A stretch of 64,000 nucleotides of DNA. It comes from Daphnia carinata. Its lineage: Eukaryota; Arthropoda; Branchiopoda; Diplostraca; Daphniidae. A program made the translations under genes and the position numbers. The notes under the pieces are model-generated. The model was not told the DNA's origin. It saw only the letters and a program-made list of their open reading frames with translations, and searched no databases. Positions within the stretch are counted from its first letter, which is position 1. Each line of letters opens with the position of its first letter. Location of the stretch: positions 10,228,971 to 10,292,970 of the forward strand of contig NC_081333.1 in NCBI RefSeq assembly GCF_022539665.2, given 5' to 3'. Positions 1 to 12,338 of this stretch are shown one piece after another.

Positions 1-641
1 CGGGAGCGAGTCACGGGTGTGTATGGAAGACTATGCAAGGGGACACATCGATTTCATCGGACCTAGCAACTAAAAAAAAAAAAAAAAAAAAGCCCCGCAA
101 AATAAAAAATAAATAAAGAGAGACAAGAGGAACGAAAGAAAAAAAAAAAAAAAAGGGAGCCAGAAGCGGACTATCACGCGGGAACATCGCAGTTGCGTAT
201 ACACGACGATTGGCAGTACGTCGTCTTGTTCGAAGACACTCGTGGTCGTCGCGACCTTCGAGAATGAAGCACGTCTGCTCCACACTGACGAGCAAGAAAA
301 AACAAAAGAAAAACAAAAGAAAAAGAAAAACAAATAACAAGCCAAACAACGAGTTGATTTACATTTTCGGTAGAATTTTTTATCGTCTTCCTTTTTTTTA
401 TCTTTTATCTTCTGAGTTTTCTTCAGGCTTTGGAAAATGTGATGGACTCACGCTTAAACCTCAGCTGAGAAACGACTCGTGTTCGAATAGCAACAAGACA
501 AATTTTAAAGAGCTCGGCTATAATCTCGTGGTGTGTGTCCTTTTACTGAGGCGCAGAGTTCCAGCCAGAAACCAGGAAAAAGACGTACACGGTGATATAC
601 TGACACAAAAGAATGAAAACAAAAGCCCAGCAGGAAAAAGG

Positions 642-680
642 AACACACACACACACACACACACATACACACACACACAC
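642..680. repeat. (CA)n microsatellite
   Basis: A near-perfect CA dinucleotide run with one TA interruption, followed by A-rich and G10-rich tracts at about 704-720. Confidence 0.95.
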
Positions 681-2397
681 AAAAATAAAAATAAAAATAA
701 GAAGGGGGGGGGGGAGGGAGGGGGAATAGAAGAAGGATACCACACGATCGTTATTCGGGTTTCATCACGTGTCATGACGCTATCGATCAAATAGTCCCGA
801 CTCCATCAGCTACGACGGACCGGCCTGTAGCTGCTTGCTGCCACCCTTGTCCTCGTCTTTAAGTCTAACGCTGCCTACGTTTGAAATACATGTCCATCGC
901 TGGAACAGTCTACGCCAAGCACAGCCAACGGCTCGTATTAAAATATGCATGATGACAGCTAAAAGTTGAATAGATTACGTGAGCTGGACGCGTGGACACA
1001 CGCATCTTTATCAAGAATTTCCAAGATTGTTAAAAGACAAGACTACACACAAACTATTTTGCATACGAGTTTTCTTTTTATTTATTTATTTTATTATTTT
1101 TTTTTTTTTCCTTAGTTCAAAGTCCCCCGCCCCCTGAAAAGAGCGACAATCGTCAAGTGTTGCAGCCTCTGTTTTCTTTTGCTTATTAAGCCTCGTGTAG
1201 GAGAAAAATAATTTTTTTTGTTTGTTAGCCGTTAAAGGCAAAAGCCAAGAGGCGGGAAAGGGGCGCGTGTTTGTTTGGATCGATGACGCCATCACGGCCG
1301 CACTTGACGCCCGCAGGAGAGTCCAAGGAGACCGGGATATATAAGGGAGTGAGAAAAGAAGGAAGAAAAAAAAAAAAAAAAAAAAAGGAAAGGGAAAGCG
1401 GAGCTAGAGTTCAAATGACCAACTGGGCAACAGTACGGTGCCTTTTCCAAGACCCACGTAGCCGGTCGGTTCTTCCCGCAGAGTTCCCTCGGTCCGGGAG
1501 TCCATTGAACGTAGACCTTTTGCGTTTTTATTGGAGAAGAGGGATGGGGGGCGTTTATACTCGAGCAAATGTGCATTGTTTCCATTTGAGATCTAATTGT
1601 ACTCCTTTCTTTTTCTTGAAAATTTGAGAAAAATGAAACAAATGCTACGTTTGCGTGCGTTTCTCTTAGTTAACTGCGAAAAGAGACGACGTTGACGGAT
1701 GTGCGCAGTTGGGCCGTTAAATACAATAACGCTATACAGTTGGTATAGAGTTATAGGTGAATTGTACATAAAGCCGTAACCAGGCAACGCAAGTCCCAAG
1801 TCACGTACTTGTTATTTCTTGATTCTTCCAGTTCGACCTTTCTTTTTTGTTTTGTTTTTTATGCTTTCGTGTATCTGTTGTGTCCACCAGTAGAGCCGCA
1901 TACTTTATTGATTCCTTATCCCTCCGCATTTTCTCCGTAAGAATATGGTGATGAGTATTTTCCATAAGGCAAGCGGCCCTGACGGACAAGTTCTAACAAC
2001 GTACACAAAACCTGGCCAGCGTTTGTGCGGCCGTTTTCATTCCCGTTGCCACAACAAAACATTTGTTTGTTTGTTTGTTTGTTTGTTTTTTTTCTCTAAA
2101 CTTCTCCTCTTTCCAGCCGAAAAAGGAGGCAAATATTTTCAAACAATAAAGAAAAAAATTGCGGAAGAGTTCGTATAGTGGGTGCGGAGGAGGTCGCGAG
2201 ATAACGGCGCTGGTTCCGTCAGTTTTCTTAGTTACCGCACGTCACCTGTATCGGATTGAGCGCTGGCATCTTGTTGCGTGTGCGCTTTTATGACGTCACG
2301 TCGGCGGATGGGCGTACGAGTCAAACGACGACACGAGGAAAAGCAAAAAAAAAAAAGACGGGGAAATGACAAACAATAGAGTAATCTCTTTCTCTCT

Positions 2398-2402
<5 letters not shown>

Positions 2403-2432
<30 letters not shown>
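2403..2432. repeat. (GT)n microsatellite
   Basis: An uninterrupted GT dinucleotide run of about 15 units. It produces a spurious His/Thr-rich frame on the minus strand. Confidence 0.95.
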
Positions 2433-2433
<1 letters not shown>

Positions 2434-4155
2434 TACCATTGCAACAACGGTGCAATTGATAAGCATTCGAATCTCCGTTATTCATAATAGGTGACGCTCT
2501 CTTATTGCGCTAAAGGTTGACGACACACTCCAAATGCCAAAGTGCTCATTTTAATTTGATGTTGGATGGCAAAACAGGTATACCCGTCGAGCACTTAGGG
2601 AAAGAAAATCTTGGTAAGTGATAAGGTGCCTAATGAGTTGTTGCTGATGGTGGTCTTTGTTGATGCTAACAACGAAGAGCTGGCATAAGAAAAAAAACAA
2701 AAAAAAAAAAAACAACAACAACAAACAAACAATCGAGAAACTCTGCGTCTGTACGATCGCATGGCGCGATGACGTGAGAGGCTTTTGTAGAGAGTTGCGC
2801 TAGAAGAACCTGTTTGATATGGAGAGCAAGCGGTCGATCAATCGACGTGTTTTCTTCTGCCTTTTTTGTTGCTTTGTTTTATTATGAAAAAGAGATTATC
2901 CGTTGATTGTTGAACAAACCGTCGGATGTCGTGCTTCTTTTTTTCTGTCAGAAAAAGAAATATTTTTCGTTTTCTCGAAATACAGTTGCAATCTTCTGCG
3001 TAGCACAAAGAATTGATTCTCATGTTATACCAGCAAGTTGTCCTCTTTGATTTCTCGGTACCCATTTTTTTGTTGTTCTTGTTCTTTTTCATTTAACACT
3101 CCTTTCTTTCTTCCCTCGCTATCCTACTTGATTTCCTCTCTTCTTTTTTTTTTTTTTTTTTTTATCGTGCATTTCTCGTTTCCGAGAAAGCGTTAGAGAC
3201 TTCCAGTCGTGTTGGGAAAGCTTCCTCCGTCCTATTTGACAGGTCAGCCCAGCCCCACGAACAACTCAAGAGAAAAAGCCCAGCCCCAGCCACGCCGAAT
3301 GAACTTGATGGACTTTCTTTGGTGGTTGGTTGGCTAGTTGGCAGAATGATGTCATAGATCGTGTACGAGGCGCCTTTTTTTTTTTTTTTTTTGTTTTCTT
3401 TCTCCCGATTGTCTGATTCCCACTCCTCTTTCTATCCGTGTGTTTTGTTGGCTGTCTGATGTGTGTGGCAGCTCGACACACGAGGAGGAGCCGCTGCGTG
3501 CTGACGCCGTGCGCGCGGATCTCGTTACGAAAAAACGGACGATGGATGATGATGGAAAACAAACCGAAAGAACACGGATCGGTGCGCGTGTAGCACACCG
3601 TGTCTACTAGAAGAAGAAAAAAAAAAAAAAAAAACGGCCGGGGCCGCATCGTGAGAGATCAAGACCCCGGGAAAGAGACAGCAAAAGAGAGACATAGAAC
3701 TAGTCTTGCGTGTGGTGTGTGAAAGAAAAGGGCGACGGCCGCCGTAGGGCTCGCGTTCTTTGGATGAATCATTTGGTGTTTCTTGGCGTCGAAAAAACAC
3801 AACAACCAACAAACAACGAAAATCCGCTTTTGAAATAGACTTTTTTTTTTTTGTCTGTCTGTGTGCTGTAACACATCGTCATTGAAAATGCGCCGACTGT
3901 CTATGTTTTTTTTTCTTTTTTTTTTATAGGAAAGTCTACCAGGAGAGGAGAATCGTAGTGTTTCTGAGAGAAACCTGGCCACTACGCGCGTCGCTCTGAG
4001 GAAATCCAACAACAACAACGAAAACGTGGAAGGAAGGAAGAAATTGGTTTAAAAAAAAAAAAAAAAAAGGGGAACAGCAAAAAAAAAAAAAAAGAGACGC
4101 AAACCGACAAACTGAAAAAAAAAAAAAATAAAACGTGAAAGTCCGTCGCACTCCC

Positions 4156-4158
<3 letters not shown>

Positions 4159-4193
<35 letters not shown>
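4159..4193. repeat. Poly(A) tract, about 35 bases
   Basis: An unbroken A run, among the longest in the window. Together with the T run at 4,391-4,431 it forms an A-run/T-run pair about 200 bases apart that could pair as an imperfect inverted repeat. Confidence 0.9.
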
Positions 4194-4195
<2 letters not shown>

Positions 4196-4386
4196 AGGGG
4201 AGCAATGAACCTTTCTCCTCACCGTCCGTAAAGCTCCACTTCTCTTCTTGTTGTTTGGCCTGGTTAGCGGCTGCTGGCTGCTACAGTCGTGTAGGTATCT
4301 CTTTTCTCCTTTTTGCCTTGCCTATATGTGTTGCACGCAACGTACACACCGTCTGTGTATTAGCCATCCATCTATCTTTTCCATCT

Positions 4387-4390
<4 letters not shown>

Positions 4391-4418
<28 letters not shown>

Positions 4419-4431
4419 TTTTTTTTTTTTT
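4391..4431. repeat. Poly(T) tract
   Basis: A T run of about 41 bases broken once by a single A. Confidence 0.9.
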
Positions 4432-7084
4432 CTGTTACGGGTAAGAAAAAAGATATTTTTACACTCGTGTGTGTGTGTGTGTGGGGTGACTAAACGTCTC
4501 GGCGGTTTCACATTGAAACGCTCCGCTGGATGCAACAAAAAAAAAGAGGCAGATTGAAGAGGAACTTGAAACGCAGAAATTAAATTAAAAAGGAGACAAA
4601 AACGGAAAATGGGCGGAGGCGGAGGAAGTAATTGCATTTGTTTTGTTTTTTTTCAAAAATAAAAATCTGACCCCCATCTCCGGGCGAAGGATTTAAAAAA
4701 AAAAAAAAAAAAAAAATGCGTTTGAAAACGGGGGCGAGAAAGAAATCCGCCATCATTGCTCGGCAAGCGTATAAATGTTCTCGGGGAAAAGAAAAAAGAA
4801 GACAAAAATCGCAAACAAAACAAATCAAGAGGTAGTTGGCGTTTGCTCTAGTAAACTTGGCTCACGCAGCAAAATAGAATAGTAAACCTGTAAAACGGAA
4901 AAAGAAAAAAAAAAAAAAAAAAAAAATTCCCAAAAATAACCAAAAGGAAATGAGAGCTAACAGGTACGAAAACGGTAAATCAAATCAAAAATGGCCGTAG
5001 ACGGCCGAACGGTGAACGAAAAAAAAAAAAATCTTCAAAAAATGCGCTGGCTGCGTGAAACGTTATAAATATGTACGTGTCGTTGTTATTGTTTGTCGCT
5101 GTTGTATAGCTGCAAAAAAAAAAAAAATAAAATAAAATAAAAACAAATATAGGAAGAAGAGACAAGTTGGACATTACGGAATCAGTAACGGTATTGAGCC
5201 ACAGAGGCCAGCCGTTTTTCTGTTCATATCAAAAGGAGTCAAACAAAAGAGGAAAACAGACGAGCAAGGCTCGACGTAGGTAACGCTCGACAATCACACG
5301 GACATTATCCGTATTACTTATGCGCAACAAATACGCGATGTGCAGTTACGGTGATTCACAAAAAAAACAAAAAAAAATGTAAGCAGATAAATTAGATCCC
5401 CCACCTCACCCTCCACCGCCTAATTTTTTTTTTTTTTTTTTCTTTTAATTTTTCACCGAGACAAACGCGGCCTCTTATTAGAATATTTAGAGAGCGATGG
5501 GATCGACGAAACAACCAAAACACTCACGTTGAGTTGCGTGTGCGCGACGTGAATCCGTGACCGAAACGGTGACGGCTGCGCTCAACCTCTCTTCATTTTT
5601 TTTTTTTTTTTTTGTTTTGTTTTTTGTTTTCCTCCCTTCTTTTTCTCTCTTTTTCTCTCTCTTTCTTTCGCTCTCCTCTTTATCATCATCATCATCTACC
5701 ACCCACCTTACAAATTCAACCATTTTATTTGTGAACGAATCACCCGACATCTACGGTCGTTCCCGGACAACTATACAAAATGTCTTCCCCAAGAAGTTTA
5801 AAAAAAAAAAAAAAAAAAAAGACGATTGACAACTCCCTTTGCTTGTCGTTTGATGGCTATTCACGCAACCCTTCCTCAACATCGTACGCACTCAGCCGTC
5901 GTTTAAAAACAAAACAAAACAAAAAAAAAAGATATATATCCAACCACAAATCGTAACAAAGCGATATACGCATTATCTTAGATATAAGAGAGAATCGCGA
6001 GGTACGGAGGCTCTGAAAAAAAAAAAAATAATAAAAAAATGGGAAAGGCAACGGTGTAACGCTTCGATGCAGATCTCGTATGACAAGAAGATGAAAGAAA
6101 AAAAAAAAAAAAAAAAAGAAAACAGGAGAGAGAAAAAAAAAATAAATTATATAGCGTCGTTGAACCTCTGAGTCCCTCCTTCCGTCGTTCGTCCTCCCGC
6201 CACCTCACCATCACCTCATTTCGTCCTAGACGATGGGAAAAAAAGAAAAAAAAAAAAATGCTTGTTCCTTTTGGCTGGCTCCTTTCAACTGGTTTTGATG
6301 TCAGCTCCTCCCAGTTTTTATTCCGACCGGAATGGGATCTCGGATTTCGAACCGGGCGACAATAGCCTACTCTACTACGATAGGTTTAGTACAAGTACAG
6401 CTCTACCTACTTTTCCTATGCCCGCCACAGACGGACTTTTTCTTTTTTGTCCGCCTTTTTTTTTGTTTTTTTTTTGCTTTTCATCAAATTCTTAAATTCA
6501 TTCAAATTCAAAAATTCTTATTATACAAATAGCGTGTACAATGAAAATAAAGAGTTTATATATTTGAGAGCTTTCGAGTTGTCGACACATTTTTGTAAGA
6601 ATTTTCAATTTGCAATGGTTTTGTGTCAATTCCCTCTTTTTTTTTTCCTTCTTTTCAAAAACAAATGATTATTCCTTGCTTTTTTGCTTATCCAGCAGAA
6701 TGGTTGTCCCACTTTGTCAGTCTTTTGTTTTCTTTCTTGTTTTTTTTTTTTTGTTGTGTTTTTTTTTTTTGTTTTTTTTTTGCGAGCTTTGCTGTTTGCC
6801 TTTCCCCTCAATCAAATTTCTCTTCTTTACCCGACTTATTTTTTTTTTTTTTTTTTCTTTTTGCTCCGCTGTTTTCGGGTGTGTGCGCGTATGTTTGCGT
6901 GCACCGGGTGTTATTTTTCCGCGTCTTCTTCTTCACGTCATTATTATTATTCCGTTTTCTTTTTTCTTCCAAGACTCTTAGAGGCTACTACTTTTCCTCT
7001 AGTCACTCACGATGTGTATGGGGGCGCATCCTTGTGCAGATCGACGGCAAAAAGGGGCTGGCGGATGTCAATAATTACACGCCT

Positions 7085-7111
<27 letters not shown>
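7085..7111. repeat. (CT)n microsatellite
   Basis: A perfect CT run of about 13 units followed immediately by a T run. Confidence 0.95.
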
Positions 7112-7119
<8 letters not shown>

Positions 7120-8550
7120 CTCGCATTCTCTTTCTCTTCGTTTTTCTGAATGGGTATTATTCTCTCATTAATTCACGGCAATGGCCAAGGCTTTCGTTTT
7201 ATACCAAACGACTGGTATATGGAACAGAGAACAAACAAAAAAAAAAAAAAAAAAAATCAAAATCAAAAAATAGAAAGAGGGTAAAGATATCGAATAACAA
7301 CGGCCAACAAGACAAAGGGAAATGCAACGACACGTCAAGAAAAAGGTAGTCGAGTCCGGATGGATCCGGCAAAACAACATTGGGCGGCCGAACGAGATAC
7401 GGTCAGAACGGGAACAAGGCGAAGTTGGAAATTGGGACTCGTTTTTGTTTTTTGTTTTGTTTTATTTTTATTATCCCTCCGTTGATTTCCCACCACGCAA
7501 TTCTAAAATATACAGGGAAGCGGGCAGATAAGAAAGGAAAATAGAAACGATAAAAAAATAAAAGTAAAAATAAAAAAAAACAGAGCTTGACGCGGTAATT
7601 TTCGAATGATACCAAACGGACGCGAGATATCAGTATCCGATTTTTTTTTTTTCCTTTACCCGAAAACAAATAAAACAACGATAGGAAGATTTAAAAAAAA
7701 AAAAAAAAAAAAAGGGCGAGTTGACGAAACAGCTGATTGCGCCATCAAACCAAAACGGAGACCATCACAATTACGGATAAACATGAATAACGAGATGATA
7801 TTCAACCCGATAAATATCCAAATATGCTTGAAAAAAAAAACAAAAAAAAAGAAAACAAATAAAACAATGAAATTAAACGACTAAACTACCATTTTTGCTG
7901 TTTCAACCTTCAACGGCGGCGTGAACACGCAAAGTATTCCCTATTCTATGGGTGGGGGGGGGGGGAGGGGAAGCGAATATTTTCGAATCCACGTCATCGC
8001 ACCATACATCAAATAATAGTACATGGTCTAAATAAGAAGCGGTAGGCACGCGGCTTAAAAAAGTCTCTCTTACCTTGACCCAAACATGGTGGTCGATGAG
8101 AAATATCTGGGTGAGTAGAGTTCGAAATCCGGTGTTCAATGAAGATGTGGCGTAGATTCTGGCACAAGCGAAGAACCGCGTGACCAAAAATCAATGCACC
8201 AGAGTTAAGATAATCCGTTTAGTCACCGAGCTACGATCGTGACAAGCAAGGTGTGTGTGTGTGTGTGTGTATATGTGTGTGCGATTCTCTTTTTATTTGA
8301 TTTATTTTATTTTTTTTTTTTTATGTCGCGATCAGTGACGCCTATGTTTTCGTTGTGCCAACTCTTATTTTTTTTCTCAGTCAGTTTGTTCAAGCGTTAG
8401 CTCCTTATTTTGTTTCGTTGGCTGCGTCCTTTCAAATGCGTGTGTGTCCTTTTCCCGGCACTGGCACTCATAGACACACCGCGCGCGTACACACTCACGC
8501 ACACACTCACACGGCGTTGTTATTCACTCGTTTGCGCACACCTTTTCCCC

Positions 8551-8581
<31 letters not shown>

Positions 8582-10452
8582 TTCTATGTGTTTTCACGCG
8601 CTGTTGCGAGTTCACGATAATGGTAATCCACGTTGGCTGGCGCCCACTTCTGCCAGGTCAATAAGACAGCTGATGGTCGCGTTCATTTCTTCACCGTTTT
8701 TTGTTCGTCTTTTTCGCTCACGAAGACAAGAATTTCGAGGGGATCATGAAAATAGCCAATGAAACGATCGGCTGGCACCGCAAGGTTTCCTTGATTTTCC
8801 TTTTTTTTTCCTTTTGTGTTGATTATTTTTGTGTTGTTGGCCTGGCTTTGCCTTCAGGGCTTGCGATAGGACAACAAGGCTGAGAGCGCGCGAGTTTCAA
8901 ACTTGAAATAGAAATAAAAAGAAGTCCCGATTCAATGTTTTCTTTTCTTTTTCTTGTTGAAGAAATTCAAGAGGGCCGGTCTTGTGATGCGGTGGAATGC
9001 TGGCGAGATCTTTTTCTTGTCGTTTTCATGCGCCGACGATCGCATCGGCGTCCAGCAACAACGTCGTCCACATCAACAAAGCGAATCGACTGTTGTGCAG
9101 CTCCTTGTCCCTCCTCTCAGATTTCTTACGCACCAGGCGGTAGACGGACGGAGCAAAAAAAAAAAAAAAAACAAAAACAAAAAGAAAAATAGCCTTTTTT
9201 TTTTTTAAATTTTTATTCTTCGTCCGGAGCGGCTGCGAACGAAAACGAAGGAAAAAGGATCGACGTTGAAGAAGAAAATAAAGCGTGCGCACTGATTATT
9301 TGCATCCGAATTGATTTACAATTCAAATACGTGGCTGCAGAGAGGCCGGCACACGAGAAGACACAAGCATCGCATTGGCTCTTTCTTTATTTAAATAAGA
9401 AGAGACCGGAACGTATTTTGCGGATGATGTTCGGAAGGACCGCAAGGAAACGGATCACTGTTTGTCTCACACGTGCGGATTGCGTGAAGACGATCACGCA
9501 CAAAACGATCACTTGTATTGAACTGTTGGCAAACGTAAATGAGTGCGCTAGTTCAAAATTATTTTGGAGTTTCTTTCAGCTGGGCTGGTGTGTCCGCTTA
9601 AAAGTCCGGGTGTTCCACACCAACAACTTGGCACTGAATGAATGGCGGATGGTCAATTTCTGGCACTGTATATTACGTTTGAAACCTTTCCTTTTCTTTT
9701 TTTTTTTCTTTCCCCGTTTTTTTCGCTATTATTGAAGCGCGCGGCTAACGGATTGTTGGCCAGCAGAAGACACACACAACACTTCCACAATCACGCACGC
9801 ACTGCAGAAAGAAATGAACAGATCAGTTTGTTTTGTTTTTTTTTCTTCAGTTTCTTTCACTTTGTATTTTACGTTTTTCAAAACAATCAAAAAAAAAAAA
9901 AATATGAAAGCGCAAAACAAAAACAAAAAATGTCCACCAATTGCAACGAGAGTCAAAAACTGTACTCGAACTGCGACGACGACAGTTCGAGTTGCATTGA
10001 AGTAATAAGAACAAAACAAAAAAACACGGACGGGTATTCAGAGACGTGCTGCCCGGTCGTGCGCTACAGGCATTCTGACCGAAGCGTGGAACATTCCTTC
10101 TGCTTTTTTGGCCGCCACACACACACACACACAGACACACAAACACACAGAGAGAGACCAGACCCAGACCTAAAGGAGAGGGAAGCAATGGGGTAGGGAG
10201 GTTCGGGTTGGGTGGAGACGAGAACAGGGGCCGGGAAAAAAAAAAAAAAAAAAAAAGGAAAGAGAGAGAAAATATATTTGAAAAATAAAAAAAAGAGGGA
10301 GGAAGAAGAGAGAGAGAGAGACGGAGGGTCTACGTGCTGCCGCTGCCTTGTTCAATGCAAGTGGGGAGCCCCACCGGAGCTGGCAGTATCATCAGCATAT
10401 AGCGCAGTTTCGAGCGGGTGACACCAGAGGGATGCGGTACTATCCGCGTCCG

Positions 10453-10471
10453 CTCTCCTCTCTCTCTCTCT

Positions 10472-10517
<46 letters not shown>
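10453..10517. repeat. Long (CT)n tract
   Basis: About 65 bases of CT repeat with one short T interruption, the longest polypyrimidine dinucleotide block here. The mirror symmetry of such a tract is compatible with triplex (H-DNA) formation and, read as GA, with GAGA-factor binding. Both are general properties, not shown by this sequence. Confidence 0.95.
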
Positions 10518-10518
<1 letters not shown>

Positions 10519-10623
10519 ATTTCGATTTTTTATTCTTTCATTCTTTTCTTTCTTTTCATTCGTCTCTCCTTTCAATTCAATACCTCCCCTCCCCCCTGTT
10601 TTGGTGGAGTTCCCAATGTTTCG

Positions 10624-10655
10624 GTGTGTGTGAGTGTGTGTGTGTGTGTGTGTGT
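10624..10655. repeat. (GT)n microsatellite
   Basis: A GT run of about 15 units with one GA interruption, roughly 110 bases from the long CT tract. Confidence 0.93.
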
Positions 10656-11302
10656 CTGTCTGTGTATAAGCGTCTAATGTTTCGAATTCAAACCGCAGAA
10701 ACAAGAATGGGGGAAAAAAAAAGGAGGGGAAAGAAAACAAAACGGAACGGAACGTAGAGAAGAAAATAGAAATAGAAAAAGAAATTAAATGTATTTAAAA
10801 GAAAAAAAAAAAAAAAGATCAAATTCTTTCGTTTTCGTTCTGAACTGTTGGGTCCATTTTGCTGCTGTCCAGACAAATCGGTTAGGCACGGACCGATAAC
10901 CTGATTGTACCTACTTTGCCACTTTAAATACAATTCATCACGGCAAATCGCGTCGAATTTTCCAGAAAAGCCGATCCCCTTGCTTTTCGAAAAACAAAAA
11001 ATTAAACGCAATTAAAGGCAGATATAAACCAAAATGGTTCGCTGCTGTTGCCTTGGCAAGGAGAGGCTGTGAACGAGTAGTTCAATCCCACAATAATCAC
11101 ACCCTCAACGCTTTTATTTGCGCCATTTGTTTTAGATATATGCAGGGCGGTACGCACAAATGCATTTATTGCTCCACAAACATAGGGTGCGTCTTTGTGC
11201 AAATAGAACGTACATAGCAAAACAAAATATGGGGAAAAAATACGTGTCGAAAAACATAGGATGCCAATGGTAAGAATAGACGCGTTGTGATACATAAGGT
11301 TT

Positions 11303-11304
<2 letters not shown>

Positions 11305-11340
<36 letters not shown>
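11305..11340. repeat. Poly(T) tract, about 36 bases
   Basis: An uninterrupted T run. Such lengths are prone to sequencing and assembly length error. Confidence 0.9.
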
Positions 11341-11699
11341 CTGAGATACAGCATGTAACCTTGTATAGATGTATACAACTCCGGTGTTGCTCTTCTATTA
11401 GCACGAATGACCAGAGGTCTTTTTTTTTTCTTCCCCGCACAAACACAAGTCTATATATGTACGGCTATACTTGTGATCAATTCAAAGAAGCGCACACACA
11501 CTGGCGCAAATAGATTGTGGGCTTATGGCAAACCCCAGACACACACAATGGGCAAGCCAACTAAACATAGTCAGACAAAGTCTCCCAAAGATGAATAAGG
11601 ACAAAGGCGGAATGATATTAAAAACATGATTCGTGAATATGTAATTTTTCGCTACGTTTCAACAGGAGTTTCAAATCATTTTCTTTTCTTTTTCTTTGC

Positions 11700-11703
<4 letters not shown>

Positions 11704-11731
<28 letters not shown>
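11704..11731. repeat. (GT)n microsatellite
   Basis: A perfect GT run of 14 units. Confidence 0.95.
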
Positions 11732-11941
11732 CTGAAATCACCTCCGAGGTGTTTACTTCTCGGTCGGCTCCGAACGTCTTTTGGCTCGCATGGGCCTGTC
11801 AAGACGAGAGGAGACGAATAAGAAGCCCACTTTTTGGGCCCTGGCAGGCATGGGATGAAAACGAGCGAACAGTAAAGAACAAGCTGGAATAAAAGACATA
11901 GACGGGGCACAAGTACAAAATAGATGGATACACAAAAGGCC

Positions 11942-11945
<4 letters not shown>

Positions 11946-11984
<39 letters not shown>
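11946..11984. repeat. (GA)n microsatellite
   Basis: A perfect AG run of about 19 units, followed by purine-rich DNA that continues to about 12,010. Confidence 0.95.
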
Positions 11985-11988
<4 letters not shown>

Positions 11989-12306
11989 AAAGGAGGAGGG
12001 GAAAAAAATCTACTTAATATAAGAGGAATATAATCAAATATAGCGAATGAAAAACAGGGAAATGGAAGTAACTGCACAAATACACACACGAGCACGTTAC
12101 CGAGGTACACAGAAGAGCATACGAAAGAGAGAGAGGGAGAGACACACAAAACGTTGAAAAAAAAAAAAAAAAGAAATATTCTATATAGCCCCATATGGGC
12201 GTATATAAGGAGAGGGGAAAAAAAAAGAAGAGCAGAAGAGCCAATGAGGACCGAGAAAAGAGAGGTGGAAATATATGGGCACCAGATATGTTTTCTATAT
12301 GGCCAA

Positions 12307-12338
<32 letters not shown>

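Larger units (their letters stand above)
1..10000. other. Low-complexity non-genic DNA, part 1
   Basis: No gene can be supported. The stretch is dominated by A and T homopolymers of 10-40 bases (for example near 4,159-4,193 and 4,391-4,431) separated by unique sequence of about 100-400 bases, with (CA)n, (GT)n and (CT)n tracts. Open frames are numerous on both strands, but they are Phe- or Lys-rich translations of the homopolymers and show no domain and no codon pattern. TATA-like strings occur (for example gatatataaggg near 1,337) but none is tied to a transcript. An intron or regulatory role of a neighbouring gene is possible and cannot be decided from sequence alone. Confidence 0.7.

Noticed and set aside
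6623-7349. Long plus-strand frames rich in Phe, Leu and Ser
   Set aside because: They are readings of T and CT runs with no domain. Two frames are open at once, as expected of low-complexity DNA.
9331-9735. A 134-codon frame of mixed composition
   Set aside because: No domain, ends in a Phe run from poly-T, and no supporting splice sites.
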